Origin: Emydura subglobosa
Taxonomy: Eukaryota; Chordata; Testudines; Chelidae
DNA: 64,000 bases
Assembly (NCBI GenBank): GCA_007922225.1
Contig: ML679995.1
Coordinates: 952,182 to 1,016,181, forward strand
Direction of reading: 5' to 3'
Shown here one piece after another: positions 1 to 12,469 of the stretch. Below the pieces are notes generated by a model, which was given only the letters and a program-made list of their open reading frames with translations, was not told the DNA's origin and did not search any database. Both the position numbers and the translations under genes were made by a program. Positions within the stretch are counted from its first letter, which is position 1; every line of letters starts with the position of its first letter.

Positions 1-205
1 GGGCCGGGGGGGCGCTGCCCGGGGGGTCATGCTTTGTGCCGGGGTGCACCCTGCCTGCCGGGGGCACAGCTCTATGCCGGGGGGTCACTGCCTGGGGGGG
101 CACAGCTCTGTGCCGGGGGGTCACTGCCCGGGGGGGGCACTGCTCTGTGCCGGGGGTGCACCCTGCCTGGGGGGGGCACAGCTCTGTGCCGGGGGGGCTC
201 CCAGC
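1..205. repeat. G-rich minisatellite in a TMEM8B intron
   Basis: About five imperfect units of roughly 40 bp alternate a GGGGGG run with a 'cacagctctgtgccgggg' type core. The array lies upstream of the first TMEM8B exon in the window and is therefore intronic if that gene model holds. All frames are open by composition only; no protein is implied. Confidence 0.75.
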
Positions 206-352
206 CCAGGGGTGGGGCCGAGCTCCCTACTTGGGGTTGGGACCGGGGGCTCCTCGTGGGCAGGGGGTACCCCCACTTCCTGCCTGGTCCGATAGCTGAG
301 CCTGGCGCCCCCGGGGGTCCCCGCTGGGCTGACGTTCCCCCCCCCCCCGCAG

Positions 353-3300
353 GGTGTTCGTGCCCAGCCACACCTCGCGGGTGCTGCTGCAGGTGCGGGG
401 CTGCCGGGGCTGGAACCGCAGCGCGACGGGCTGCCCGCTCTGGCTCCGGGTGCGGGCCAAGGCGCCCCCGCTGCAGAACTCCACCGCGCTGGACTGCCGG
501 GAGCGGGCGCCCTGCCAGCTGGCGCTGGAGCTGCCCTTCTGGCAGCAGTGGTACTACGTGCTGCTGGAGAAGGCCCTGGACGTGCCGGGCACCATCCACT
601 TCCAGCTCGCCGTGCAGCTGACAGGTGAGAGCCGGGCTGGCCCCGCGGCGGCTGGCGGGTGCCCCAGGCTGACGTGTGACACCCCAGAGCCCAGCGCCCC
701 AGCCTGCGTGGCTCCCACTGGAGAACGGGGGTGAGGGGGGGCCTGTGCACAGATGGCCCCGTCTGGACCTGGGTTCTAGGCAGCTCTGGGAGGGTAATGG
801 GCAGCGTGCTGACAGCCAGTTCGCCTGGGTCCGATGGCAGCCGCCCTGGATGTGGGCTGGGCATCGATCTCTCTGGGACCGCCTGCGGGCAGTGCCGGGC
901 CCGGTCTGTGCTGGCAGCAGAACCAGTGTCTCCGGGCCCCCTCCCCTGCCCCCATCTCGGCACCGGCCGGCCCGTGGGGCAGGCGCGTTGGCTGGCTCCT
1001 GGCGTGGGTGCGACCCGTGGGGGCGACCGGCTGCTGGGGGCAGGCTGGAGGCCGAGCAGCGGGGCTCTGGCAGCCGCTCAGGTCAGGTTCTTCCTCCGGG
1101 GAGGCCCCCAGCCCAGTCGCCTCGGAGATGGAGCCCCCGGACTCCAGCCCTCCCGCTTCATACCCGCAGCCCGGCCCAGCGTGTCCGCAGTGTCCCGGTG
1201 TCCGCAGTGCCACACGCACGGCGCTTTCGCACCCGGCGGGGCTGTCGGTCGCTGGCCCAGCCCCTCACAGCCCTGAAGCATCGTCCGTCTGGGTGAGCCC
1301 GGAGCAATGCGCCTGCCGGGCCGGCGGGAGCCCGGGTTCAGGCTCCGTGTGCCTCTGACCTTCCGCACTCAGTCCCCGGGGAGAGGCCCAAGCTCTTTCC
1401 AGAGCCCCCAGTCACCTGCTCGTCTCCCGCCTCCGGCCCCTCATTCCCAGCTGGGCTCTGGCTCCGCGTCCCTGCGGCGAGGCGGGCACGAGGGATACCG
1501 GGGACTTGGCGCTCCGCTGGCGGCAGGGATCCTCCACTGAGATGGGGCCTGCCTCGGCCAGTCCTTTTACTGACCCATCCGGCTCAGCCAGCCAGGTGCC
1601 CCCCCCCCGCCTTTTAGCCTGCCCCCAAGAGCAAACTTAATCCTTCCCCTTCACGGGGCAGCCATGCAAAGGGTAGGGGAAACTGAGGCATGCACAAGAA
1701 TCATAAACATATTGCAAAAAATGCCCACTTCACAGTGCCCGATGCACGGGCATCCTGGCGGCACACGCAGCCCCCTCCCAGCTGCCACCCCCAGGCAGAG
1801 CCCTCCCAGGGGGTAATTGGGTCCTTAACCACTGGAGCCACTTCCCAAGGGCTGTGTTTGAATCCAGGTTGGCTGGTTTCTGTGGGATCGGCTCCAGGGA
1901 TTATTGGGGAGCCAGGCCCTGGCCTGGGCAATGCTGGGGGGACCCGTGGGGGCTGGATGGTCACAACGGTCCCTTCTGGCCTGGGACTCTCCGGGAGTAG
2001 AAGGACCCGCCCGGGGACAGGGGCGGGATGGGGACGGGGGTCGAGGGGCGTGTATTGGGGAGGGCGGCGCGGGCAGCCCGCTGACGGTGCTGGTCTCACC
2101 CCTGCAGACTGCTCCAGGCCCGGCCAGGCGCGGGCGCCTGCCCTGCCCCCCGGCGCCGCCATGAACATGCCTCAGTCCTTCGGTGCCTTGGTCAGCGTGT
2201 CCCTGGGGCAGAGCCCCCCCGCCGGGGCCCCGAACGGCAGCCAGCCGCCGGCCGTGCCGCCCGCCAGCGAGCGCTGCTGGCCCATCCGGCCCACGCTGCG
2301 CAACGAGCTGGACACCTTCTCCGTCCACTTCTACATCTTCTTCGGGCCCAACGTCTCGGTGCCGCCCGACCGGCCGGCCGTCTTCGTCGTCAACCTGCTG
2401 CCGGTCCTGGACAGCGGGGGGGTGCTCAACCTGGAGCTGAAACTCAACGTGGTGAGCCCCCCGCCGGGGACCCGCAGCCACAGGGGGCCAGGGGAAGCTC
2501 AGGGGTGGGGGGCAGCGCCAGGGCTGTGGGGATTGTGGGGAGCCCAGGGCTGGGGGGGCAGCGGGTTGAGGTTGGGGGGCAGCGCCGGGGCAGAGGAGGT
2601 TGGGGGATCCCAGGGCTGGGTGGGGGGATGCGGGTGGGGGTTGGGGGGCAGTGCCAGGGCAGAGGGGGCTGGGGGAGCCCACGGCTGGGGGGGATGTGGG
2701 TCAGGTTTGGGGGGCAGCGCCAGGGCTGGGGTGTCAGGGGCTCAGCTGGGCTCTGTCTCTCGGCTGCTCCGTTCCAGTCGTCCCTGCGGGGGGAGAACGG
2801 GACGGTGTTTGGGTGTCTGAGCCACGAGGTCCCGCTGACAGCTGGAGACAACTCGTCCGTCACCTGTGAGACAGGTGAGCCGCACCCCGCCCCCTCCGCG
2901 CTCGCCGGCTGCTGGCGCCAGAGGCTGGGCCCAGGCTCTCGGGGCGCCCAGCGGGGGGCGCTGCAGGGGTGGGGCTGGAGCTCGAGGGGGACCCTGGGGC
3001 AGCCCCATGTGGACACGGATCCGGCAGTGCTTGGGTTCAGTGAAAGCCGACAGCCGAATCCGTGTGGGGGGAGCCCGGAGCGGCTCTGACGTGGCTGAGC
3101 CCTGGATCTGCAGCGTGGGCTGCCCCACCTCGCCCTGCAGCGTGTGTGGGGCCGCTGGGCTGTGCCGTGCCGTGCCTTGCCGGGCCATGCCGGGTGGGGG
3201 GTCCCTGAGCCTGGCCGGCTGCGAGTGACACGGGGCAGGGCTGGCCAGTGCTAGGGTGGGAGCCGCACCAGTAAAACGGGGCGACAGGGGGGCTCTCCCC

Positions 3301-6300
3301 CCCACAGTGCGGGTGCCCCCCATGCCCAGCCTGTCCCCGGGCAGGGTTGAAGCTGTGGCCCCTCTGGGGCTCCCAGGACATGGGAGTCCCGGCCCCGGCC
3401 CTGCTTACCGGCCGCTTGCCTTCCTGCAGGGTCCCTGGCTGGGTTTCTGCTCTCTGTCAACAGCACGGCCAGCGTGGCCCGCCTGCGGATCCCCTACCCC
3501 CAGACGGGCAGCTGGTACCTGAGCCTGCGCTCGCTCTGCGCCACCGAGCGGGGGTAAGTGAGCCACGCCGCGGGCCTGGTGGGCACCGGCCGGGGGAGGC
3601 GGGGGCGGCTGGCTGGCGTGAGCTGGGGCTGAGGGCTGGGGTGTGACCCGCTGCCCCTTGGCTCATCCCGGAGGCTGGCCGGTGGGGAGGGAGCGTTTGG
3701 GGGGCGGCTCTGGCAGCGGGGTGGTGGTTGGGGACGCCCTGGGCACCCGCCCACTTGAACGGGTCGAGGGAGCCAGCGTCACAGACCAGCGTGCCCCGTC
3801 CGGTGCCAGGCTCCCGGGGGGGTGTCCCGTCCCTCTCCCCGAGCGGGCCCCGGGCCCCAGCCTGCTCCTCTGAGCCGCAGGAAAGCCCAGCTGGCAGCAG
3901 CATGGGAGGGGACGGGGCTGTGCCAGGCTGGCTCCCCTCAGCCGCTCACACCCCCTCCTCCGCACAGTCCTGTGGAAAAGGCTGCAGTCCTGCGTGCAGG
4001 CTCCCAGGGCCGCCCCTGCCTCCCCCGGTACCCCCCCAGCGGGGGCATCTCCTGGCCCAGGTGCTCCCCTTCGCGCCGGCTCCTTGTTTCCCCAGAGCAG
4101 CTCCATGGGCATCACAGCACCAGCCTGGGGGAGCCCCGGCCTCGCCCTCCGCAGCCTCGTCCGCGCGGGCCCTGACGCGGGTCAGACACCACGGGCCAGC
4201 AGGCGCGTGGCAGGGCTTGAGGTGACCTCGCCCATCCGTCCGTCCATCCGTCCGTCCCGGTGGGCGTCTGGCCGTCGGCCGGGCTCCGTCAGCGCCCGAG
4301 CAAGGTGGCCGGGCGGTGTCGGCGGGGGCCGGGTCCCTGCTGGCTGGCGGGACATCTGCCAGCCCGGCGCGGGACCGATGGAGCCAGCATCTCGTGGTGC
4401 CGTGGCGCGGTGTCCGTGGCATGGCCGGGAGCCGCAGCGACGCCCGCCCGGGGGCAGGTGAGGGGACAGCTTGCTGGCCGTGCCCTGCCGCGCCCCAGCG
4501 CACGCCTCCCGCGCCCCCATGGCCCCGCCGCCAGCCCCTTTCCCGCGCTGACGCCCCTGGTGTGCGGCAGGCGCGAGCCCTGTGTGAACGTGACGGCGGA
4601 GGTGTATCTGCGGACCTACCTGTCCCCCTGCATCGACGACTGCGGCCCCTACGGCCAGTGCAAGCTGCTGCGCACCAACAACTACCTGTATGCGGCCTGC
4701 GAGTGCAGAGCAGGTGAGCGGGGGCGGGGGGCAGCTCCACTGGGCCCACCCACATTACGCCTGGCGAAGCCCCCTCCGGGCAGCTCCTGGAAGCCAGGCC
4801 AGTGTGTCCCCCCGCTCCCCCCCCGGCTCCAGGCTGAGCCTCGTCAGGGCAGCTCCCTGCCCCAGCGTTCGCCAGCCCCCAGCCCCGCTGCCCCCAGGAG
4901 CCCCCAGATCGGCAGCTCCTGTCCCTAGCCCCCGGCTGACAAGTCAGGCAGGTGTCGCCACCCCTGCAGCCTCCCTCCTCCCTCCCCGGGACGGCTGACG
5001 CCTGAGACCCCGCCTGCCCTGCCGGCTCCCGGGCGCTGCCCAGCCCAGCCCTGCCCTGCCTGACGGGCTCTCTCTGCAGGCTGGAGCGGCTGGGGCTGCA
5101 CGGACAGCGCCGAGGCCTTCTCCTACGGCTTCCAGCTGCTGGCCACGCTGCTGCTCTGCCTCAGCAACCTCATGTTTGTGCCGCCTGTCGCCATCGCCGT
5201 GCGCAGCCGCTACCTGCTGGAAGCCGCTGTCTACGTCTTCACCATGTTCTTCTCCACCGTGAGTCGGGGGCTGGGGTAGGCTGCAGCCAGAGCCGGGCAC
5301 GCTGGGAGCTCTAGACCTGCTTCCAGCGCGGGGCAGGCGGGCGGTGACGGGGGGTCGGCTCCTGCCTACCCCAGGAGGGGCTTCTGCGGGCAGGCCTGGC
5401 CCCGCTGGGCCCTGTCGCTCCGTGCTGGGGGGCTGGACATGGGATGGGGGCGGCTCTGTGCTGGGCTGGGGGCAGGGGATGGGGGGGCGGGGTCCCCGCC
5501 GGGGTGCTGGCAGGGGCAGGGGAGGCAGTGGGGGGCAGGGGGCACTGACCAGCTGGCCCCTCCCCAGTTCTATCACGCCTGCGACCAGCCGGGCATCGTG
5601 GTGTTCTGCATCATGGACTACGACGTGCTGCAGTTCTGCGACTTCCTGGGCTCCCTCATGTCCGTCTGGGTCACCGTCATCGCCATGGCCCGGCTCCAGC
5701 CGGCCGTCAAACAGGTGAGTGGGGGCCCTGCCGCGGGACGCCTGCCCTCCGCACGGGCAGCCGCCCGCCACCCGCCGCAGGCCGGGCACGGCTCACGGCC
5801 CAGGGCACGGCTGGCAGCGCTGGGAGGGGATCGCAGGCTGTGGGGGGGTGCACGCTCCTGGAGTGGGCGGCACATGGGGGCCAGCCTGGCCCCACCCCCA
5901 GTCCTGGGCCCTTCGGGGGTCACAGACCGGCCCGGCAGGGGAGAGGAGGAGGTGCTGCTGCTGGCAGGATGGGGGTACCCCCGGGTGCCAGGCCCAGGGG
6001 GTCCCACAAGGGCCGGCTGCGCAGCTGCTGGGACACCGGGACAGCCTCGGGCTCCAGCGCCCCGTTCCCTCCCTGAGCCAGCGCCGCGGAGGTCCCCGCC
6101 CCATGCGGCCTGTGCCCGCCTATTTCAGCCAGGCGAGGGTGAGCCCAGGCCAGGTGGGGGCACCGGGGGCCCTGACCCCTGCTCTCCCCAGCCCCCCATT
6201 CTCGCTCCTCCTCCCTCTGTCCCCAGCCGCAGCCCTGAGACCCAGACGGCTCAGCCCGGCCTCCTTCTGCCGCTCCAGGCTCTGCCCTGCGTCCCTGCGG

Positions 6301-7327
6301 GCACTGGCAGGAAGCCCGGTGTGCGTGCGAGCCCTGCTCGTAGCCGGGCCCCGGCCCCACTCTCCAGACATGGCCCCGCCGTTCCCACCCTGGGCTCCCG
6401 GCTCCCAGCGGCCCTGCAGCGTCCCCCCCACGCCAGCCCGGCGGGGCACGCACCCCCTCGGCCCGTCCTGCTGGCCTTTACCGCGGCCCCGCCGGCCCCG
6501 AGCATCATCTGTCGCTCGCCTGCCCTCCACTAACCCCGCCGCTCTGCTCTCCGCGCCAGGTGCTGTACCTGCTGGGCGCCATGCTGCTCGCCATGGCCCT
6601 GCAGCTGGATCGCCACGGGCTCTGGAACCTCCTGGGGCCGAGCCTCTTCGCCGTGGGAATCATGGCCATCGCCTGGGTGAGGACCCTGGGGCAGGGGTGG
6701 GGCACCCCTCTGCCCCCTCCGCTGCCTTCCCCCACCTGCTGTGTCCCCTGCCCCCTCCCTCCCCCCAGCTCCCTCTGCTGTGACCCTCCCCCGCCGTCAC
6801 TCCTCCGGCTGCCCTTTCCCTGGGGCGCCCCCCCACTGCCCCCCCAGCCCCTCGGGTCCCTGCCCTGCAGCCCCTCGCCCCCCGTCCGTCGGGTTCCTGC
6901 CCTGCGGCGTCTCCCCTTCCCCCCTGTGCCCCTGGCCCCATCCCGGCGGGTCCGTGCCCGGCGGCGTCTCAGCCCGTCTCTCCCCCCGCAGACGGCGCGC
7001 AGCATCCGCCGGCGCCACTGCTACCCGCCCACCTGGCAGCGCTGGGTCTTCTACCTGTGCCCGGGGGCGCTGATCGCGGGGGCCGCCGTGCTGCTCTACG
7101 CCTGCGTGGAGACGGAGGAGAACTACTTCTACATCCACAGCATCTGGCACATGCTGATCGCCGGCAGCGTGGGCTTCCTGCTGCCCCCGCGCCCCAAGCC
7201 CGCCGGGCGCCTGGGGCCCCGGCCCCGCCACAAGGGCTGCGGGTACCAGCTCTGCATCAACCAGCAGGAGGAGCTGGGGCTGGTGGACCCGGCCGCCGCC
7301 TCCATCAACAGCATCTGTGCCAGCTGA
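353..7327 (+). CDS. TMEM8B: TMEM8B, 3' nine exons (5' end outside window)
   Basis: Multi-pass membrane protein of the TMEM8/PGAP6 family (CREST superfamily of putative lipid hydrolases). Exons with GT-AG sites and continuous phase: 353-624, 2108-2451, 2778-2874, 3430-3553, 4571-4713, 5080-5258, 5568-5714, 6560-6676, 6992-7327 (stop TGA 7325-7327), about 586 codons. The first four exons encode an extracellular region with N-glycosylation sequons. Exon 5 and the start of exon 6 encode an EGF-like module ([23 protein letters not shown]). The rest gives about seven hydrophobic segments. CREST-type residues are present: Ser and His in FFSTFYHACD, Asp in CDFLGS, and two His in FYIHSIWHM. The C-terminus NSICAS with the preceding QEELGL favours TMEM8B over TMEM8A. 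Signal peptide and first exons are missing, so the mature N-terminus cannot be judged. No canonical AATAAA follows in the next 2 kb. Introns hold two G-rich minisatellites and otherwise nothing recognised. Confidence 0.88.
2490..2740. repeat. G-rich minisatellite in TMEM8B intron
   Basis: Three to four imperfect units of about 70-75 bp share 'ggggggcagcgccagggc' type cores. The array sits between the coding exons ending at 2451 and starting at 2778. It explains the long spurious open frames here. Confidence 0.65.
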
Positions 7328-9609
7328 CACCGCCCGCCGTGCTGGGGCAGGGCCGGGGCAGCCCCGGGGCCGCCAGCCACCGGATGGACCCACAGCGAGC
7401 GGCCATAGACACCAGCCGCTCTCTGCCCGCAGCTCCCAGCACCTCGCCAGGGACTGGCTCAGCCTCCCCGCGCCTGGCAGCTGGGCTGGGACGCCCCTGC
7501 GTGGGGCTGCCGTAGGGCGCGGGGCTGCAGCTCCCCTCCCGTCCCGGGCCCGGGGCAGGCCAGGCAGCTCCGCTGTGCGACGACAATTACAGCGCCGTTG
7601 GATTGGGCCCACGGTGTCGGTGCAGCTCCGTTCCGCTGGGCACGGGCGCAAGGACGCTGGGCGGCGCCCGCTGCTCTGCTGCGAACGGGGGGGCAGGGCG
7701 GTGCCAGGGCCTGAGGGCAGGAGAGGGGCTGGAAAACTGGCTCAACAAGCAGGTATCACGGCCGCAGACTGGGCCTGCCCGGCTCCCACGGGAAGCGCTG
7801 GCTCCCACCGCGCGGGGCGGCCTGGGTGCAGGCAGGGCCCGGAGCTCAGCGGCGGTGACGGGCTGGGCTGGGAACGGCAGAGCCCACGAGCAGCCAGCAG
7901 AGCCTGCCGGGGCCAAGGGCACCTTCTGCTGCCGCGGCCGGGGGCATCCACAGGCCGTGGGGAAGGCCCCCGCCCCACGTCCCCCCGCCGCCCCCGCTGT
8001 GGATACGGGGCTGGGCACCGGTCTGGGGTGCAAGGCAGCGCGCGTCTCTGGCTCCCCCTGACTAGGGGAGGTGGGGGCGGGTGTGCCGGGGGGTGTAAAG
8101 TGCTGGGCAGGACAGTGCAGGTCCTGAGCCCTCTCAGAGCCGGGAGGCCAGGCTAGATGGGCCCTGGGGAGCTGCCTGCTCCCACCCTCCGGGCATGAGG
8201 TGTGGGGCTGGCTCCTGGGGGAGCCCCTCTGCAGGGCTGTTTATCCAGGTCGCAGCGCGGGGCCTGCAGGGACCCGTGTGGCCCCAGCGCGGGGGCGTCT
8301 CCCTGCGCTGGCGTCTGGGGCAGGAGAAGGCAGCAGCAGCAGCAGCTGATGGGGCCCAAGCACCTCCCCAGGCAAGCGCCCCAAAATTCAACGTGGACGG
8401 GGGTCTCCCTTTGCGAGGGGGCCGAGCCAGAGGGAAACTGAGGCACAGAGGGAGGTTAACACCTCGCCCAGGTCACAGACACAGAGTGGGTGCTGTGACG
8501 GGCCCATGTGTTGCCATGCGGCGAGCCCCAGCCCACGCTGCGCCCCGTGAGCCATGCAGGGCAGGGGGGCAGAGCTGGGCACCCAGGAATGGGCACCACG
8601 ACGCCAGCGCGCTGGGCAGGGAGCCGCCTAGGCCAGCCGAAGGGAGACGCTGCCCTGCCCGAGCCAGGTGCCCAGAGCCGGGCTGCAGGGAGACGCCTAG
8701 TGACCCAGGCCTGGGCACCGGCCGCTTGGCCCAGGGACCCTGCTCAAAGCCTTACCCCCAGCCCAGGCAGACGGGGATTGGCAGGGACATGATAGGCACC
8801 GCCCCACCGCCGGCTGGAGTGGGGGGCGAGACCTACTCTGGGCACTGCCCGCCCAGCCCTGCCCTCCACCCTGGGGACCCAAACACCTCCCCCGCTTTGG
8901 GGTGCAGGCAGCAGCATGTGTCCGGGGCAGGATGAGCCCCCAGCACGTTTCCCTTGAACCCGTTGGCACCGGGCGCCTGGAGCGGCTGTAAGCCCCACAT
9001 GCGGGGGCTGGGGTCTCTGGGCTGCGGGGCTGGGGACGGCGTCCAGGCGTCCGAGCGCTGGGCACAGGCTGCGCTGTACCCGCCGCCAGCTTCTCTCGTG
9101 TAGCTGGGGGCGCCCCATAGCCGGTGCCCCCAGGGGGCCGGCCCTAGCTCCCCTCCAGCGTTTCACACGCCGCCATGGCTACCTAGCTCACTGCCGCCCA
9201 CCCCCAGGGCCCCCACGCCAGTCACTCGGCCTGTCACAGCCCCGGTGATGCCGCCAGAGCGCTCCCCAGCCCCCACTCTCCGCCCAGCCCATGGGTGAGG
9301 CCACACCCCAGGGCAGGCGCCCTAGGTAGCCAAGCAGCAGCTGGCGCCTGCTCCGGGGCAGTTGTGGGGGGCTGGGCAACCCCCCGGTCAGCACCAAAGC
9401 CGAGCCCACAGGGCAGCAGGGCCCCTGCGGTGCCCCGCACCCGAGATGCCCATGTGCGCGGCTGCCCTGTCCCCTGGGGCCCGCTTGGCAACGGCGTGCC
9501 CATGTCATTGGGGGGGGGGGGCTGGCAGAGGGAAGGACCCTGCCAAAGGTCACACACACGGGGTGGGAATGGAACCCAGGCGTCCGGGCTCCCGCTGCGA
9601 CGGAGCCCC
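7328..9609. other. TMEM8B 3' flank, no gene seen
   Basis: GC-rich sequence beginning with the TMEM8B 3' UTR. No AATAAA or ATTAAA was found on the plus strand. Apart from a short MIR-like piece near 8430-8505 I see nothing supported. The long open frames are compositional. Confidence 0.5.
8425..8510. repeat. MIR-like ancient SINE core
   Basis: The segment 'gggaaactgaggcacagag', followed by 'gaggttaacacctcgccc' and 'ggtcacagacacagagtggg', matches the familiar MIR core pattern (fractional identity only). Boundaries are approximate. Confidence 0.55.
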
Positions 9610-10330
9610 CAGGACAGGGCTCGGGAACCACTCGGGCGCAGCCAGGCAGGGCTCCAGTGCGCAGAGTCAGCCTCCCCCCAACCCCCGCCCGGGTCCCCAC
9701 ACACCAGCGCAGCCGCCTCCTGACCCTGGTCTCGCAGCGTTCAGCCCCCTGCTCCACCTGAACTACCCCTGTCGTCCCCCTGAACCGGACCCTGGGGAGC
9801 CCTACGCGCCCCAAAGGGCCAGGCACCCGCCTCACAGTCCGAGGTGATTCCCAGCCAGCGCGGGAGTTGGAGGGTTAGTAGTTCCCAGGGTCACATGTAC
9901 AGACACTTCGTTAGCAGCGTAACGAGGAGTTGCAGCAGCGACCAGCCGAGGAGCCCCCGAGCCCCAACCTTGGGCTCTGCTCCTGGTGAACCCCCACAGG
10001 AGCCTGGCCTCTTCCAGCCAAACACCCCCAGACCTGTCCCTCACCCCTCCCCCGTCCTTTGTCTCCTTCCCGGGCAAGGTGGCCTCTTCTCCTGGTCCCC
10101 ACCTGCCCCAACCTGTCCCAGCCGGGCTGACCCAGGAGGACAAAGGGGTCGGAGCTGTGGCTGGGGGAGGCCCATCCGCCCCCCCAGTGGCCTCTGCAAT
10201 GATCACACACCCGGGCCCCATCACCGAAACACATGGGGGAAACTGAGGCACACACACACACAGCGCTCTACGAAAACCCCCAGAATACCTCCACATCGTC
10301 CCCCACCCCATCCTCAAGCTCTGGGTTGAC
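9610..10330 (-). repeat. LTR-like repeat, copy A
   Basis: This block is an inverted copy of 12470-13125. Shared landmarks read on the minus strand are 'gtttcccccatgtgtt', 'gatggg..ccgggtgtgt', 'cttgcccgggaaggagacaaagga', and 'ctttggggcg' before 'ctccccaggg'. A shorter direct copy follows at 10331-10960. Copy C lies just upstream of gag-like sequence, so I infer these are LTRs of the same Ty3/gypsy-like family. Terminal dinucleotides and target duplications could not be fixed by eye. Confidence 0.55.
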
Positions 10331-10960
10331 CTCGGAGCATTCAGCCCCTGTTCACACCATGAGCTCCCCGCAGTGAGTCCTGCTGGGGAAACCTCACACG
10401 CCCCCCCCCACCAAAGGGGCCGTGCACCCACTTGGCACAGTCATCAGCGACTCTGCCAGCGAGGTGGAGCAGAGCGTGTATCGGTCGTCGGGAACACAGC
10501 ATAGAACAGCTCTTGTTAGCACAGCACGTGTGGACATGCGGCAAAGCCCATCTCGGGGATCCAGAGCCCTGGGCTCCCCCCACGAGTTTCAGACCAGGAG
10601 ACTGACCCACTTCCAGCCCCCCTCACTCACACCCAGCCACCCCCTCCCCGCCGTCCTTTGTCTCCCTGCCAGGCAAACTGGTGGCCTGGTCTCCGCCTCT
10701 CTGTTCTCCAACTCCTCCGGCTGGCCCTTGCCGCGGACGGGCCCGGCCCCCATTGCCAGGATACAGCGTGTGGGCCACGGTCTCGCTGCAGGCAGCCAGA
10801 GGGCCGTCACCTGCCTCTAGGGCTCATGGCAGAGATCACACACCTGGCCCCACCACCTCGGTACTTGAGTAACAGAGGGGAAACTGAGGCACAGACGGTA
10901 CTCAGACAAAACATGAAGCCCATTCCCACCTCGTCACACTGGCCCCTTCTCTAGAGGCCT
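10331..10960 (-). repeat. LTR-like repeat, copy B (partial, in tandem with A)
   Basis: It repeats landmarks of copy A in the same order and strand: 'cattcagcccctgttcaca', 'cctttgtctccctgccagg', 'ggtggcctggtctccgcctc', and 'ggggaaactgaggcacaga'. The copy is more diverged. The A-B arrangement suggests tandem LTRs left by recombination or a local duplication. Confidence 0.45.
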
Positions 10961-12465
10961 CACATTAGCCCCCCTCCAGGCCAAAGGCCCCCCCCAAGAC
11001 GCCCCAGGCTAGGAGCCTCATTGCCAGCCTCCCTGAGATCTCCTGGCCCCGGGTGGGGGGATTCACCCCAGGAGCTCCTGCATACCCCCCCCCCCAGCTG
11101 ATCTGGGATACCAGGCCCCCGGGCTGTGGGGCAGGAGCAGAGGGGCCATGGGGCTGACACACCGCAAGCCGACACCCCAGCAGCATGGTACTGGCTGAGT
11201 TCATGTCTCCCTTTACAGACACTGAGGCAGGCCATGCCCGACGCAGCCCGGGCTCAGCGCAGCGGCCTGACCCGAGGACCCACAGCCCCTGGCAGGGCCA
11301 GGCCGGGCAGCGGCCCCAGGGGTGGAGCCGGTGGTGCAGGGTGTGACGCTGGCTGGGCTGGGGGTGACCGTTTATAATAGAATTGAGATCACTACTGTGA
11401 ACTGACACGAATGCGTATGAGAGAGGCCGTGTCAGGGCCGTCGGCCAGGAGCTGATTGTGCGTGCGTGCGTGTGCGTGCGTGTGTGTGTGTGCGTCTCTC
11501 TCTGTCAGGTGCGCACTGTACGTTGTGGCGAGGTGTGAGATCTGTCTCCAGACACGTGCGCGGCGTGGCCCAGGCGGCTCGGTGCGGGCGTTGCTGGCTC
11601 ACCCAGGGCAGCCCTTTACTGCACGCCCCGGGGAGCAGCAGGGACCCGCTGTGCTCAGGGCGCTGCACCTGCCGGTCCCGGCCAGTGTGAGCTGGGTTTG
11701 CCGGTTGCCTGGCTGCTGTTCAACACACACCATGTCAAAGGCAGCGGCACCGGCTCCCGCCTGGCTTCGCTCCTGCCTCGCGCTACCCATCGGTGAAAGC
11801 AAAGCCTGAGCCCAGCCAGGCCCTGCACGGACCCAGCGGGACTGGGCCAGCCTGTAACCCCCCGTGCTGCTGCGACGCGGCTCGGTCCGGCCTGTGCAGG
11901 CAGGCGTGTGCACCGACGGCTTCGGCCAGTCCCCAGCGCGCCGCGCCTGGCGTGCACAACAAAGCTGCAGTCTGTGGTTGGGGGCGGGGGCGGGCTGTGT
12001 CGCTGACCTTGGGGGTCCGGGAACATTTTGGTACCGGGCCGTGTGTTTTAATACCGGCTCTCTCTCCGGGCCCCAGCTGCTGATTGGGAGCCCGGCCTGC
12101 CAGAGGTCGTGTGTGTCATGCTGCAGCCGCTGGGTGACCAGTGCGGGAGTCAGAGCCTAACGTCAGTGCCGCCCACCAGCGCGGGGGGCTCTGCTCTCCC
12201 TGTGCGGCCTGCCCGGACCCGGCGTGTTCACACAGGCACAGACGGGGCTCGTAGGCCAAACTCCCTCCAGCATGGACCTGCCTGGGGGGCACAGACAGGA
12301 TCCTGCCAAGGGGAGAACGGGGCTGAGCCCCACAGAGCAGCTGAAGGGGCAGGGTGCAAACATCCTGCCCATCTCTCAGGTGTCAGGGGCACTCTCTGTT
12401 CCCAGCTGGCGATGCTGGCACCCGGGCGGTGACGAGGTGGAGATGCCCCCATGTTTCCTCTGAGC
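10961..12465. other. Intergenic, no gene seen
   Basis: GC-rich sequence with a short GT/GC dinucleotide tract at 11456-11500. No splice-linked coding sequence, RNA gene or clear mobile element was recognised between copies B and C of the LTR-like repeat. Confidence 0.45.
11456..11508. repeat. (TG/CG)n simple repeat
   Basis: Alternating purine-pyrimidine tract of TG and CG dinucleotides followed by TCTCTCTC. It is a candidate length-polymorphic microsatellite. Confidence 0.85.
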
Positions 12466-12469
12466 TGTT

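Noticed and set aside
34..1540. Several long open frames on both strands at the start of the window
   Set aside because: They arise from G-rich minisatellite and GC-rich intron; only the 353-624 exon has splice sites, phase continuity and family sequence.
1825..2682. 285-codon minus-strand frame opposite TMEM8B exon 2
   Set aside because: Antisense shadow of the coding exon with Pro/Ala-rich composition and no domain.
8331..8348. Short CAG run as a possible expandable repeat
   Set aside because: Only about five units, not within a supported exon.
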